The notes under the pieces are model-generated. The model searched no databases and had not been told where the DNA came from. It saw nothing but the letters and a program-made list of their open reading frames with translations. The position numbers and the translations under genes were made by a program. Shown in pieces: positions 48,328-57,393 of a stretch of 64,000 nucleotides of DNA; within the stretch, counting starts at the first letter, position 1, and each line of letters begins with the position of its first letter. Origin of the DNA: Rhodococcus oxybenzonivorans (GTDB lineage Bacteria; Actinomycetota; Actinomycetes; Mycobacteriales; Mycobacteriaceae); contig NZ_CP021354.1 in NCBI RefSeq assembly GCF_003130705.1, positions 1,302,001 to 1,366,000 on the forward strand. The letters run 5' to 3'.

Positions 48328-48819
48328 TCAGGCCGTCTTGATCGACCAGGCGGCCCGCGCCTGCGTCAGCCCCTGCTCGTCGATGACGGCGGAGGGCAGC
48401 TGGATCTCGACTCCGGCCAGCTGTAATTCTTCCGTCGACGGCACGGTCACTGCACGGGTCTCACCCGCGCGGTGCGCCCTCTCCTGCACGACGACCTGCC
48501 CCGACGGGTCCTGATAGACGACGACCATGCGCCACGGTGCGTCGACGATCTCCTGCGGCAGCGACAACTGCAGCGCGGATCCGGGGGGGACGTCCAGTTC
48601 GGCAAGCCGGCCCGTCTCGCAGTTCTCGAGGTACAGATTGCAGAACGCCAGTGGCGCCACCTGCTCCGCGTGGCCGTGCGCGAAGGCGGTGATCTCGGGC
48701 AGGCGGGGATCGGAGTCCCGAATGAGCGCGTATAGAACCCCGACGAAGGCCACGGCCGTCACCACCAGTCCCACGGTGATCAGTGCCAGGGTCTTCTTGG
48801 TTCGCGCCTGCATACTCAC
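48328..48819 (-). CDS. DUF2771-family exported/membrane-anchored protein
   Basis: This 163-residue protein has one N-terminal hydrophobic segment ('LALITVGLVVTAVAFVGVLYAL', about residues 11-32) and a soluble external domain ('PEITAFAHGHAEQVAPLAFCNLYLENCETGRLAELDVPPGSALQLSLPQEIVDAPWRMVVVYQDPSG' region) containing two cysteines. This is the DUF2771 plan (Rv0875c-like); the function is unknown. The start is GTG 48819 or ATG 48813. It is directly downstream of the MFS gene (adjacent ends), so the two are probably co-transcribed. Confidence 0.85.
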   Translation of the reverse strand: MSMQARTKKTLALITVGLVVTAVAFVGVLYALIRDSDPRLPEITAFAHGHAEQVAPLAFCNLYLENCETGRLAELDVPPGSALQLSLPQEIVDAPWRMVVVYQDPSGQVVVQERAHRAGETRAVTVPSTEELQLAGVEIQLPSAVIDEQGLTQARAAWSIKTA

Positions 48820-50490
48820 TTACGTCACATTTCCCGTCGATCGGTCGGCCCTGTGGGTCGAGATTGGCTGAGTTACTTCCTGTTCGGCGAGGTCGGGCCG
48901 CTTTCCGCCGAGCCCTGGCAGCAGCGTGCTGCCCCGGTAGGTGAGGACCGTCTGCACCAGCCCGACGGTCATAACCGCCGACACCACGGTGAATCCGATC
49001 CAGTACTCGGTGGGGAGCAGGACGCCCAGCGCACCGCCCACCACCCAGCTGAGCTGCAGCACCGTCTCGGAACGACCGAATCCCGAGGCGATCGATTCTT
49101 CCGGCAGATCGTGTTGCAAGGATGCGTCCAGCGACACCTTGGCCAGAGCGCTCGCCGCCGACCCGACGAGGGTGGCAACGGCTGCGGTCAACAGGTTGTC
49201 GGTGACGGCAGCGATCACCGCCACCACCCAGACGGCGCCCGTGCAGCGCAGGACGATCAGAGCGGGACGGCCGAGTTTGAGGCGGGCGCCGGCGGCGTTG
49301 CCGGTGAAGTTCCCGATGCCGGCAGCTGCCCCGACCAAGCCCAGCATCGCGGCCTGGATCAGTGGTTCGTGGTCGGTCCGGGACTTCGCCACGAACGCGA
49401 TGTACAGGGTGAGGAACCCGGTGAGCACGCGGATCGTGCTGTTGCCCCACAGCCCGGTGATGACCGCCCGTCCCAGCGGCTGCCTGCGCTTACCCGACTT
49501 GGGCCCGGCGTCCGCCTCCGGCATCACGCGGGTGCGGTCGATGACCTCGGTGTGTCGGTCGTCACCGTGATAGGTGAGGGTGGCCGGGACCTCGCCTTCG
49601 GTTACCTCCACCCACGACGGGATACGCATGCTCAGGTAGGCGCCGAGGACGGTGATCACCGCTGCCAGCCACAACGTCGCCATGGACGATCCGGTGACCA
49701 GCGCGAGAGCGCCGGCGAGAGCGCCCGCGCCGATGGTTCCGCCGAGGAGACCGAAGACGGTGAGCCGGGAGTTGACCCGGACGAGGTCGATCTCCGGCGG
49801 TAGTACTCGTGGTGTGACAGCGCTCTTGAGGACCGAGAACGACTTACTGAGCACCATCATCCCGAGTGCGGCGGGATAGAGCACCCAGCTGTCGAAGTTG
49901 AAGACCAGGATGATCGCGAGCGCGGTACGCAGTCCGAACGACGACGCGAGGGCGATGCGCCGACCGTGCTGAAGACGGTCGAGCATCGGGCCGATCAGTG
50001 GGGCGATGACCGCGAACGGGGCGATGGTGATCAGAAGGTACAGCGCGACCTTGGTCTTGTCCTCGCCCGTCGCCGCGGAAAAGAACAAGGTGTTCGCGAG
50101 CGCGACGGCGATGGCCGCATCGGTCGCGTTGTTGGTCATCACCGCATAGGTGAGCGCGGTGAGTCCCGATTTGTCCGCACCATCTGCCTTCGCTGCCCGG
50201 TGGAAAGTGGCGATCGTCCTGTTGGTCAGCTCGCGACTGCGCATGGCGGCTACCCGGGTGACCGTGAGCTTGCGCGGCATCGGCGGCGCCTTGGGTGCAT
50301 TCGCCCGGTCCTCCTCCGACCGGGATCGCTGCCCACCGCCCACTGGATGCAGGGGCGGCAACGGCGTACGTCGTCCTCCGGAGCGGGCAGCCGGAGGATA
50401 ATTGTCGTAGCCGGGATGAGCGGTTGGCCCGGAATTGCCGTGGGGCGCCCGACTGCTGTCGGAGTCGAAGGGTTCGCGCGGTCCGGTCAC
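48820..50490 (-). CDS. MFS-type membrane protein (Rv0876c-like)
   Basis: This 556-residue polytopic protein has a long disordered, Pro/Arg/Ser-rich N-terminus (about 90 residues), then about twelve hydrophobic helices ('FFSAATGEDKTKVALYLLITIAPFAVIAPLIGPMLDRLQHGRR' with an MFS-like loop, 'RTALAIILVFNFDSWVLYPAALGMMVLSKSF', 'VAAVIAVTDNLLTAAVATLVGSAASALAKVSLDASLQHDLPEES'). The length fits the conserved mycobacterial protein Rv0876c. GTG 50490 starts the conserved-looking 'VTGPREPFDSD'. The substrate is unknown. DUF2771 follows immediately. Confidence 0.85.
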   Translation of the reverse strand: MTGPREPFDSDSSRAPHGNSGPTAHPGYDNYPPAARSGGRRTPLPPLHPVGGGQRSRSEEDRANAPKAPPMPRKLTVTRVAAMRSRELTNRTIATFHRAAKADGADKSGLTALTYAVMTNNATDAAIAVALANTLFFSAATGEDKTKVALYLLITIAPFAVIAPLIGPMLDRLQHGRRIALASSFGLRTALAIILVFNFDSWVLYPAALGMMVLSKSFSVLKSAVTPRVLPPEIDLVRVNSRLTVFGLLGGTIGAGALAGALALVTGSSMATLWLAAVITVLGAYLSMRIPSWVEVTEGEVPATLTYHGDDRHTEVIDRTRVMPEADAGPKSGKRRQPLGRAVITGLWGNSTIRVLTGFLTLYIAFVAKSRTDHEPLIQAAMLGLVGAAAGIGNFTGNAAGARLKLGRPALIVLRCTGAVWVVAVIAAVTDNLLTAAVATLVGSAASALAKVSLDASLQHDLPEESIASGFGRSETVLQLSWVVGGALGVLLPTEYWIGFTVVSAVMTVGLVQTVLTYRGSTLLPGLGGKRPDLAEQEVTQPISTHRADRSTGNVT

Positions 50491-50560
50491 TCCCCAATTC
50501 TGTCCTAGTCGGCGGACATCCGACCACAGCAACCCCGGGCAAGCTGGTGGGACCGGCCTG

Positions 50561-51367
50561 TCAGGGAACGAATCGGACCTCGAACATTCGCGGCCAGTAT
50601 TTTCCGGTGAGGAGGAAACGGTCGGTTCCGGGAATCTGGGCGACGCCGTTGAGGACGTCGACGTCCCGCGGCCCGGGCGGCAACGCGTCGCGTAGTGCGC
50701 TCGCGTCTATCGCCGCGATCACGCCGCCGTCGGCGGGGTCGATACGGACGAGGGTGTCGGTGGTCCACACATTGGCGTAGACGGTGCCGTCGTCCGCGCA
50801 CTCGAGTTCGTTGAGGTGAGCGACGGCAACCCCGTCCCGGCGCGCCTGGACGGTGCGCTGCGCTTCGAACGTTCGGGAGTCGCGGAAGGTGAGGGTCGAC
50901 GAGCCGTCACTGGTCACGAGACTGCCGGCAAGCGCGCAGATGCCCCAGCCCTCGGCGTCCAGTGCGACCCGACGCTGCTCGCTCAGGGTCTCCCGGTCCC
51001 GAGCGATGGCCACACCGTCACGCCAGGTCAGCTGCCACACCGTGTCGTCGACGACGGTGATGCCCTCACCGAACAGAGGGGGAGGGAGCTCGGCCCGAGC
51101 GCGGACGGTCCCGCTGCCCAGGTTCGTCGCACGAACCCACGACTCGCCGCTTCGACCTGTCCCCTCGAAGAGATCGTCGCCGGCGATCTCGAGCCCCTGA
51201 GTGAAGGCATTCGGGTCGTGATCGAGGGTGCGCAGTATCTCCACACGCAGCTCGGCGTCGGGGGCGTCGGCCGCTGTGGGGGCCTGCGCGGAGCAGGAGG
51301 TCACCATCATCGCGACCCCGAGGAGGGGCGCCGCGAGTGCGGGGACGAGGTGCCTTCCGCCGGTCAT
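50561..51367 (-). CDS. glutaminyl-peptide cyclotransferase-like lipoprotein
   Basis: This 268-residue protein has a signal peptide ending in the lipobox-like 'MMVTSCSAQ' (Cys about residue 25) and a five-bladed beta-propeller of the plant-type glutaminyl cyclase family: 'ILRTLDHDPNAFTQGLEIAGDDLFEGTGRSGES', 'LPPPLFGEGITVVDDTVWQLTWRDG', 'EGWGICALAGSLVTSDGSSTLTFRDSRTFE', 'LNELECADDGTVYANVWTTDTLVRIDPADG', and 'VLNGVAQIPGTDRFLLTGKYWPRMFEVRF'. These enzymes convert N-terminal Gln to pyroglutamate on exported peptides. The role here is unproven. It is divergent from the DUF3027 gene. Confidence 0.88.
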   Translation of the reverse strand: MTGGRHLVPALAAPLLGVAMMVTSCSAQAPTAADAPDAELRVEILRTLDHDPNAFTQGLEIAGDDLFEGTGRSGESWVRATNLGSGTVRARAELPPPLFGEGITVVDDTVWQLTWRDGVAIARDRETLSEQRRVALDAEGWGICALAGSLVTSDGSSTLTFRDSRTFEAQRTVQARRDGVAVAHLNELECADDGTVYANVWTTDTLVRIDPADGGVIAAIDASALRDALPPGPRDVDVLNGVAQIPGTDRFLLTGKYWPRMFEVRFVP

Positions 51368-51426
51368 CGGACCAGCATGACAGCCCAGGTGGGCATCCAC
51401 TTGCGGTGGTGCGGCAAACTGGTGGT

Positions 51427-52281
51427 GTGAGTGTTGCTTCTTCCGACGAGCGCGCAGTGTCGCGCCCCGTACTGACCGACGCCGTCGAGCTCGCCCGAAC
51501 CGCGCTGGCCGAACTGCAGGACGGGGGAATCGGCGAGTACCTGGGTGTCACCACCGAGGACGAGTGCGCCGCGACTCACCGTTTCGTCGCCGACCTTCCG
51601 GGCTACCGGGGCTGGCAGTGGGCGGTGGTGGTGGCCGCTGATCCCGCGGCGGATCACGCCACCGTCAGCGAAATCGCCCTCCTCCCCGGACCCGATGCCC
51701 TCGTCGCCCCCGACTGGATTCCCTGGGATCAGCGCATTCGGCCGGGTGATCTGTCGGCCGGTGACCTGCTGGCACCCCCGGCCGGCGACCCCCGGCTCGT
51801 TCCCGGCTACGTCGCCAACGGCGACCCCGAGGTCGACGACGTCGCCCTCGAAATCGGGCTCGGCCGCAAACAGGTGATGAGCCTCGAGGGCCGTCTCGAC
51901 GCCGCGCAACGCTGGCACGACGGCGAGTACGGTCCGGATTCGGAGATGGCCAGGGCGGCCCCGTCCACGTGCTCCCTGTGCGGGTTCTATCTGCCGCTCG
52001 CCGGGTCGCTGCATCGAGCGTTCGGCGTGTGCGGCAACGAGTTGGCGGCGGACGGGCACGTCGTCGACGCCGAATACGGATGCGGGGCCCATTCGGACAC
52101 CTCGCTGCCGTCGGGTGCCGGTTCGCCGCAGTTCGACGCCTACGACGACGGCGCCGTCGAGATGGTCGAGGGTCCGACCGGAACCGAGGCCGGGAACGCC
52201 GACCCCGACACGGAGACAGTGACGGCCGAGGCGACCGCGGCCGGCAACTCCGACGTGGAGGATTCCGCATCGACCAGCTAG
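51427..52281 (+). CDS. DUF3027-domain protein (Rv0877-like)
   Basis: This 284-residue acidic cytosolic protein of the DUF3027 family has 'LTDAVELARTALAELQDGGIGEYLGVTTEDECAATHRF', 'GYRGWQWAVVVAADP', 'LVAPDWIPWDQRIRPGDLSAGDLL', and a Cys cluster 'CSLCGFYLPLAGSLHRAFGVCGNE' with a further Cys, suggesting a zinc site. The C-terminal 60 residues are disordered and Asp/Glu/Thr-rich. GTG 51427 gives the normal N-terminus. Its TAG stop (52279-52281) overlaps the start region of the next gene, so coupling is likely. The function is unknown. Confidence 0.88.
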   Translation: MSVASSDERAVSRPVLTDAVELARTALAELQDGGIGEYLGVTTEDECAATHRFVADLPGYRGWQWAVVVAADPAADHATVSEIALLPGPDALVAPDWIPWDQRIRPGDLSAGDLLAPPAGDPRLVPGYVANGDPEVDDVALEIGLGRKQVMSLEGRLDAAQRWHDGEYGPDSEMARAAPSTCSLCGFYLPLAGSLHRAFGVCGNELAADGHVVDAEYGCGAHSDTSLPSGAGSPQFDAYDDGAVEMVEGPTGTEAGNADPDTETVTAEATAAGNSDVEDSASTS

Positions 52282-55025
52282 CCGATCCTTTCGGCACGGG
52301 TGCCCTTCGGGACTCGACGCTGCACGCGTGGCGCACCTCACCCACCCGGTTGAGGGAAGACGCCGCCGCGGAGTCCGATCTCGTCCACGCCGGCTACCGC
52401 GACCGGTTGCTGACCGAGCTGGCGCAGAACGCCGCCGACGCGGCCGCGCGCGCGGGCGTGCCCGGTGAGCTCTGGGTGCGTCTCGACGGGTGCGTGCTGA
52501 GCGTCGCCAATACGGGTGCGCCGCTGGACGAGTCCGGGGTGCAGGCTCTCGTCGCCCTCCGTGCGTCGAACAAGTCGGCGGGCACGGTCGGCCGTTACGG
52601 GGTCGGGTTCACCGCGGTGTTGTCGGTGAGCGACGAGGTGGAGTTGCGATCGACGTCCGGTTCGGTCGCCTTCTCCTCGCGGCGCACGCGATCTGCGCTC
52701 GCGGAGTTCGACGGCGCCGATCCGGGTGCCGATGTTCCGGCGCTGCGCCTCGCGTGGCCCACCGACCACCGTCCCGCCGCGGGGGCGACGTCCGAGGTCG
52801 TCTTGACCCTGCGCGACACCGTCGACGCGACCGCGTTGCTGGCCCACATGGCCCGTGAGGCGCCGGACCTGCTGCTCGAGCTTCCCTCCCTGGCCTCGAT
52901 CACCGTGGGGGGCAGGGAGTTTCGAAGACGAGAGCACTCACTGGCATCCGGGCTGACCGACATTGCCATCGGCGACGACCACTGGTGGCAATTCGAATCC
53001 GGGCGGGCCCGGTGGCTGGTCCGCGTCGTCGACGGCGTCGTGCGCCCCTCTGCCGACGACGTTCTGCGTGCCCCCACTCGCTCGGACGAGGAACTGTCGA
53101 TCCCGGCAATGTTGATAGCGGACGTTGCGATGCAACCCGATCGCCGCCGCGTGCTGCCCGGCGCATCGCTTGCCGAGGTGACGGTCGGTTACGCCGACTT
53201 CGTGGCGGCATTGCCCCCGAAACAACGACCGGCGCTGGTCCCCTTGCCGGGTTTCGCTCGCAGCGAGGTCGATTCGGCTCTGCGGGAACGGCTGCTCACC
53301 GAACTGCGGGAGAAACCGTGGCTTCCCACAGTCGGCGGGAAGGACAGGGCGCCCAACCGGGCATCGGTCGTTCCCGGACTCAGTGACGAACTCGCCGAAC
53401 TCCTCGCCGACATCGTGGACGGCCTGGTGGTGCCGGAACTGTCCGGACCGCGCTGGGCCCCCGCTCTGGCCGCCGTCGACACCCACAGGATCGGACTCGC
53501 CCGCATCGCCGAACTGCTCAGCGGGATCGACCGGGAGCCGACGTGGTGGGCTCGCCTGTACGCGGCGCTCGAACCTCTGGCCGTCGACGCACTCGCGGCC
53601 GAGGAACTGGCGTCCATTCCCGTGCCGCTGTCGGACGGCCGCACGGTGACCGGACCGCGAACAGTATTGCTGGGACACGACATCGGAGACGTTCTCGGTG
53701 TGGACTGGACGCGGCTGGTCCACCCCGAGGCGGCGCACCCGCTGCTGTCGAGGCTCGGCGCCAAGACCGCGACCGCCGTCGACCTGCTGTCCGATCCGGC
53801 ACTGCGGGCCGAGATCGAGGACCTCGATCACGACGACGTGGCGGCGGCGGCGGAATTGTCCACCGTGGTGCTCGCGCTTGCCACACACGCCGAGCCCGGC
53901 GCCCTGCCGTCGTGGGTGGGCGAACTCCTTCTGCCCGACATCGACGGCGAATTGCGCGGCGCCGACGAATTGCTCCTACCCGGTGCACCTCTCGCGGCGG
54001 TTCTGGTGGACGACTCGCCGTTCGCGTCGGTGGACCCGGCTTTCGCCGAGCGGGTGGGCGAGACAGCATTGCGTGCCGTCGGTGTGGGCTGGGGCTTCAC
54101 CGTGCTGCGCGCAGAACTGCCCACCGGGCCCGATCACGACCTCGACGACGAGAACCGCTGGTGGGACACACTCGACGACGATCCCGAGACGATCGACGCC
54201 GTACGTGACCTCGACCTCGTGGACGAGGACCGCTGGGCGACGGCTCTGACCATGCTCGCGACGGATCCGTCGACCCGCCCACTGCTCGCGGACCGCCGCG
54301 GCTACACGGCGTGGTGGCTACGGCACAACGCCGAACTGGACGGCCAGGCCCTGGGATTGCTCCGCGAACCGGGCGATGACACGTTCACCGGGCTACTGGA
54401 CGCCGTCGATCATCCGGAGTCGGTCGTGTTCGCCGCGGCGCTCGCCTCACCCGCCGTCGATTCTCCCGAACTGGCGCAGCTACTCCTCGATCGTCTCGCC
54501 GACTCCAGGCGGCAGCCATCCCCGGCGGTGATCGTGCGCACGCACACCCTGCTGGGCGCGGCCGCTGCTGCGGGGGTCCTCGACCTCGACGAACTACACC
54601 TGCCGGACCATGTGCGCGCCGTCACCGGCGCTGTGATCGACGCCGGCGCGGCGCTGGTGCTCGACAAGCCGTGGTTGTCCGCCGCAGTCCCGCACGACCG
54701 CCTGGTCGCCGGGGCCCTCGACACCGGTGAGGCACTGGCCGACCTGCTCGATGTCGCCACAGCCTCCGCGGCGGTGCGGAGCGTCGTGACCAGCACCGGC
54801 CGCCCGGTGTCGTGGGAGCTCGAACCGACGGCAGTGCTCGCCCACGTCAGCATCGGCCGACCCCTGCCCCACGGCAAGGTCGTGGTTCATCCGCAGCTCA
54901 CCGTATCGCTCACCGGTGCCCTCGATGTCGAAGTGACCGTTCCGTGGTGGGTGGACGAAGACGGCACCACACACGTCTCCGCGTCCTGGGCGGCAGCCAC
55001 CTGGGGTGTGCCAGATGCCCGTTGA
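52278..55025 (+). CDS. sacsin-like N-terminal ATP-binding (HSP90-fold) protein
   Basis: This ~915-residue protein has an N-terminal GHKL/HSP90-type ATPase: 'YRDRLLTELAQNAADAAARAG' (N box Glu/Asn/Asp), 'VANTGAPLDESGVQALVALRASNKS', and 'GRYGVGFTAVLSVSDEVELRS'. A long alpha/beta C-terminal region of unknown function follows. It resembles the actinobacterial 'sacsin N-terminal ATP-binding-like' family. The start is uncertain: the family-like N-terminus 'ADPFGTGALRDSTLHAWR' begins at the DUF3027 stop without ATG, GTG or TTG just ahead; the first canonical in-frame start is TTG 52350. I give the likely homologous extent. It overlaps PAP2 by 11 bp. Confidence 0.82.
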   Translation, partial: LADPFGTGALRDSTLHAWRTSPTRLREDAAAESDLVHAGYRDRLLTELAQNAADAAARAGVPGELWVRLDGCVLSVANTGAPLDESGVQALVALRASNKSAGTVGRYGVGFTAVLSVSDEVELRSTSGSVAFSSRRTRSALAEFDGADPGADVPALRLAWPTDHRPAAGATSEVVLTLRDTVDATALLAHMAREAPDLLLELPSLASITVGGREFRRREHSLASGLTDIAIGDDHWWQFESGRARWLVRVVDGVVRPSADDVLRAPTRSDEELSIPAMLIADVAMQPDRRRVLPGASLAEVTVGYADFVAALPPKQRPALVPLPGFARSEVDSALRERLLTELREKPWLPTVGGKDRAPNRASVVPGLSDELAELLADIVDGLVVPELSGPRWAPALAAVDTHRIGLARIAELLSGIDREPTWWARLYAALEPLAVDALAAEELASIPVPLSDGRTVTGPRTVLLGHDIGDVLGVDWTRLVHPEAAHPLLSRLGAKTATAVDLLSDPALRAEIEDLDHDDVAAAAELSTVVLALATHAEPGALPSWVGELLLPDIDGELRGADELLLPGAPLAAVLVDDSPFASVDPAFAERVGETALRAVGVGWGFTVLRAELPTGPDHDLDDENRWWDTLDDDPETIDAVRDLDLVDEDRWATALTMLATDPSTRPLLADRRGYTAWWLRHNAELDGQALGLLREPGDDTFTGLLDAVDHPESVVFAAALASPAVDSPELAQLLLDRLADSRRQPSPAVIVRTHTLLGAAAAAGVLDLDELHLPDHVRAVTGAVIDAGAALVLDKPWLSAAVPHDRLVAGALDTGEALADLLDVATASAAVRSVVTSTGRPVSWELEPTAVLAHVSIGRPLPHGKVVVHPQLTVSLTGALDVEVTVPWWVDEDGTTHVSASWAAATWGVPDAR

Positions 55026-55560
55026 CAGCAGTGTCCTGAAGGGGGCGATCGAGGACCGGCCTCTGTGGCTGGTCGACGTCGTCACGGCGATCACGAACAG
55101 CGGGGGAACCGTCGCCGCGTGGATCATCTCGGTCGTACTCACCGTCACACTGCTCCGGCAGGACCGCCGACGGGACGCCCTGCTCGTCGGCGGCGCGATG
55201 CTGTCCGGCTGGGCGGTGATGAGCGGCTTGAAACAACTGTTCCGGCGCGACCGACCACCGCTCCCCGAACGGCTGGTCGACATCTCGACCTACTCGTTCC
55301 CGTCCGGCCACGCCATGATGACCGCCACCCTGGCTTGTGTCGTCGGCACCGTGGTCGTTCGCCTCGTCGTGCTTCCTCGTGTCCGCGCGGCAGCGCTGAC
55401 CCTGCTCGGGCTCTACACGCTGATGGTCGGGCTGTCGCGGGTCTACCTCGCGGCGCACTGGATCACCGACGTCCTCGCCGGCTGGGTCTTCGGGGCACTG
55501 TGGGCGGCCTTCTGGATTTTGCTGACCCGCTCACCCGCCGGCACCAGCACCCGCCCCTAG
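55015..55560 (+). CDS. PAP2-family phosphatase
   Basis: This 181-residue integral-membrane phosphatidic-acid-phosphatase-type enzyme carries the three motifs 'KQLFRRDRP' (KX6RP), 'SFPSGHAMMT' (PSGH) and 'SRVYLAAHWITDVLAG' (SRX5HX3D). It dephosphorylates lipid phosphates such as phosphatidate or polyprenyl (undecaprenyl/decaprenyl) diphosphate, or polyprenol-linked sugars. About five helices are present. ATG 55015 lies 11 bp before the stop of the previous gene, so translation is probably coupled. The TAG stop at 55558-55560 is part of a duplicated 23-bp sequence. Confidence 0.93.
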   Translation: MPVDSSVLKGAIEDRPLWLVDVVTAITNSGGTVAAWIISVVLTVTLLRQDRRRDALLVGGAMLSGWAVMSGLKQLFRRDRPPLPERLVDISTYSFPSGHAMMTATLACVVGTVVVRLVVLPRVRAAALTLLGLYTLMVGLSRVYLAAHWITDVLAGWVFGALWAAFWILLTRSPAGTSTRP

Positions 55561-55602
55561 AGCAGACCCTGCTGCGCCACTAGAGCAGACCCTGCTGTGC
55601 CC
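55557..55602. repeat. 23-bp tandem duplication at convergent stops
   Basis: CTAGAGCAGACCCTGCTG plus GCC-type tail occurs twice, at 55557-55579 and 55580-55602, with two mismatches. The first copy carries the PAP2 stop; the second carries the stop and last codons (AQQGLL) of the DUF2530 gene. Confidence 0.9.
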
Positions 55603-55828
55603 CCCGACTGCCGCGCCTCGCCGCCCGCCGCTGCAGCGCGAACAATCCGTAGCCGAGGAACCCGACGACGACGCCCGCGATACACGTCGGCAACGCATCC
55701 GCCCACCGGTCGCCCGTGACGATCACCACGACCATCGCCACAACCCACGCAAGCGTGCCCAGGATCAGTGCAGGTCGCGGGTCGGCGAGGCGCCGCGTGA
55801 GGGGTTGTCGGTCTGCGGTCTCGTTCAC
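55580..55828 (-). CDS. DUF2530-family small membrane protein (Rv0879c-like)
   Basis: This 82-residue protein has two hydrophobic helices ('LILGTLAWVVAMVVVIVTG' and 'CIAGVVVGFLGYGLFALQR') separated by a short 'DRWADALPT' loop, ending in a basic 'RRAARRGSRGAQQGLL'. This is the DUF2530 plan, conserved in Corynebacteriales. The function is unknown. The last codons lie in a 23-bp tandem duplication shared with the PAP2 3' end, which would re-create the same C-terminus and stop if either copy were used. It is divergent from the purine permease gene. Confidence 0.85.
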   Translation of the reverse strand: MNETADRQPLTRRLADPRPALILGTLAWVVAMVVVIVTGDRWADALPTCIAGVVVGFLGYGLFALQRRAARRGSRGAQQGLL

Positions 55829-55890
55829 CGGAAGAACGCTACCCTCGTCGCCGTGCCCTAATCTCCAGTAGCGACGCGCGACTTCTGGCG

Positions 55891-57360
55891 ATGGGGATTG
55901 AGAACATGGGTGCAGCTCCGAAACTGCTCGACAACTACTTCAAAATCACCGAACGTGGTTCGACAGTGGGCACGGAAATCCGCGGCGGTGTGGTCAGCTT
56001 CGTCGCGATGGCGTACATCGTGGTCCTCAACCCATTGATTCTCGGCAGTTTCTCCGCGGACGACGCCGTCGCCAAGACGGACGTCCTCGGCAACATCCTC
56101 CCCGTCAACCAAGTTGCCGCGGTCACCGCCCTCGTGGCGGGTCTGATGAGCATCGTCTTCGGCATCGTGGCCAACTATCCCTTCGCGATCGCGGCGGGCC
56201 TCGGTATCAACAGTCTCCTCGCCGTTACCATCGCGCCGCAGGTCACCTGGCCGGAGGCGATGGGCCTGGTGGTGATCGACGGAATCATCATCGTCGTCTT
56301 GGCGCTCACCGGTTTCCGGACCGCGGTGTTCAACGCCATTCCGCCCGAACTGAAGTCCGCGATCGCCGCCGGCATCGGAATGTTCATCGCGTTCATCGGC
56401 CTCGTGGACGCCGGATTCGTGCGACGCATTCCCGATGCCGCCGGAACGACGGTCCCCGTGGGCCTCGGCATCAACGGATCTATCTCTTCCTGGCCCACAG
56501 TGACCTTCGTATTCGGTGTCCTGCTGATGGGCGTACTGGTAGTCCGTAGGGTGCGCGGTGGATTGCTGATCGGCATCGTCGTCACCACCGTGCTGGCGGC
56601 GATCATCGAGGCGGTCGCCGGAGTGGGTCCGTCGCTCGGAGTGAACCCGAACGGTTGGAACCTCAGTGTGCCCGCGGCTCCCGATGTCGTCGCGGAACTC
56701 CCGGACCTGAGCCTCGTCGGCGACGTCAGCCTCTTCGGCGCCTTCGTCCGCATCGGCGTGCTGGCCGCGAGCCTCCTCGTGTTCACACTCGTGCTCGCCA
56801 ACTTCTTCGACGCCATGGGCACCATGACCGGACTCGGCAAGGAAGCCGGTCTCACCGACCAGGAGGGCAACCTACCCAACATCGGGCGGGCGCTCGTCGT
56901 GGAGGGAACCGGCGCCATCGTCGGAGGTGGCGCATCCGCTTCGTCCAACACGGTCTTCGTGGAGTCCGCATCCGGTATCGCCGAGGGCGCGCGCACCGGC
57001 CTGGCGAATGTCGTGACGGGACTGCTCTTCCTGGCCGCGATGTTCCTCACCCCGCTGTACTCGGTGGTGCCGATCGAGGCGGCCGCGCCAGCCCTGGTCG
57101 TGGTGGGCGCCATGATGATCGGCCAGGTTCGCGACATCGACTTCTCGAAGTTCTCGATCGCGTTGCCCGCGTTCCTCACCATCGTCGTGATGCCGTTCAC
57201 CTACTCGATCGCCAACGGCATCGGTGTCGGCTTCATATCCTGGGTGGTCCTGAACGCTGCGAGTGGCGGTGTCAAGAAGATTCACCCGTTGATGTGGGTG
57301 GTGGCACTGCTGTTCGTGGCGTACTTCGCAGTGGACCCGATCACCGACGCAGTAACGTAA
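55891..57360 (+). CDS. NCS2-family purine permease (AzgA-like)
   Basis: This 489-residue polytopic transporter of the AzgA/PbuG group has 'YFKITERGSTVGTEIRGGVVSFVAMAYIVVLNPLIL', 'FGIVANYPFAIAAGLGINSLLAVTIAP' and 'ANFFDAMGTMTGLGKEAGL' as its conserved blocks, together with 'GTGAIVGGGASASSNTVFVESASGIAEGARTGLANVVTG'. It imports adenine, guanine or hypoxanthine with protons. Either ATG 55891 or ATG 55906 may be used. No purine riboswitch is visible in the 60 bp upstream. A MarR regulator gene follows 33 bp later. Confidence 0.93.
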   Translation: MGIENMGAAPKLLDNYFKITERGSTVGTEIRGGVVSFVAMAYIVVLNPLILGSFSADDAVAKTDVLGNILPVNQVAAVTALVAGLMSIVFGIVANYPFAIAAGLGINSLLAVTIAPQVTWPEAMGLVVIDGIIIVVLALTGFRTAVFNAIPPELKSAIAAGIGMFIAFIGLVDAGFVRRIPDAAGTTVPVGLGINGSISSWPTVTFVFGVLLMGVLVVRRVRGGLLIGIVVTTVLAAIIEAVAGVGPSLGVNPNGWNLSVPAAPDVVAELPDLSLVGDVSLFGAFVRIGVLAASLLVFTLVLANFFDAMGTMTGLGKEAGLTDQEGNLPNIGRALVVEGTGAIVGGGASASSNTVFVESASGIAEGARTGLANVVTGLLFLAAMFLTPLYSVVPIEAAAPALVVVGAMMIGQVRDIDFSKFSIALPAFLTIVVMPFTYSIANGIGVGFISWVVLNAASGGVKKIHPLMWVVALLFVAYFAVDPITDAVT

Positions 57361-57393
57361 ACGACGGCCCATCGGTCCCGTATTGTCATTCCC

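Noticed and set aside
55829..55890. Possible purine riboswitch before the NCS2 permease
   Set aside because: The 62-bp leader is too short and lacks the conserved purine-aptamer junction and loop sequences.
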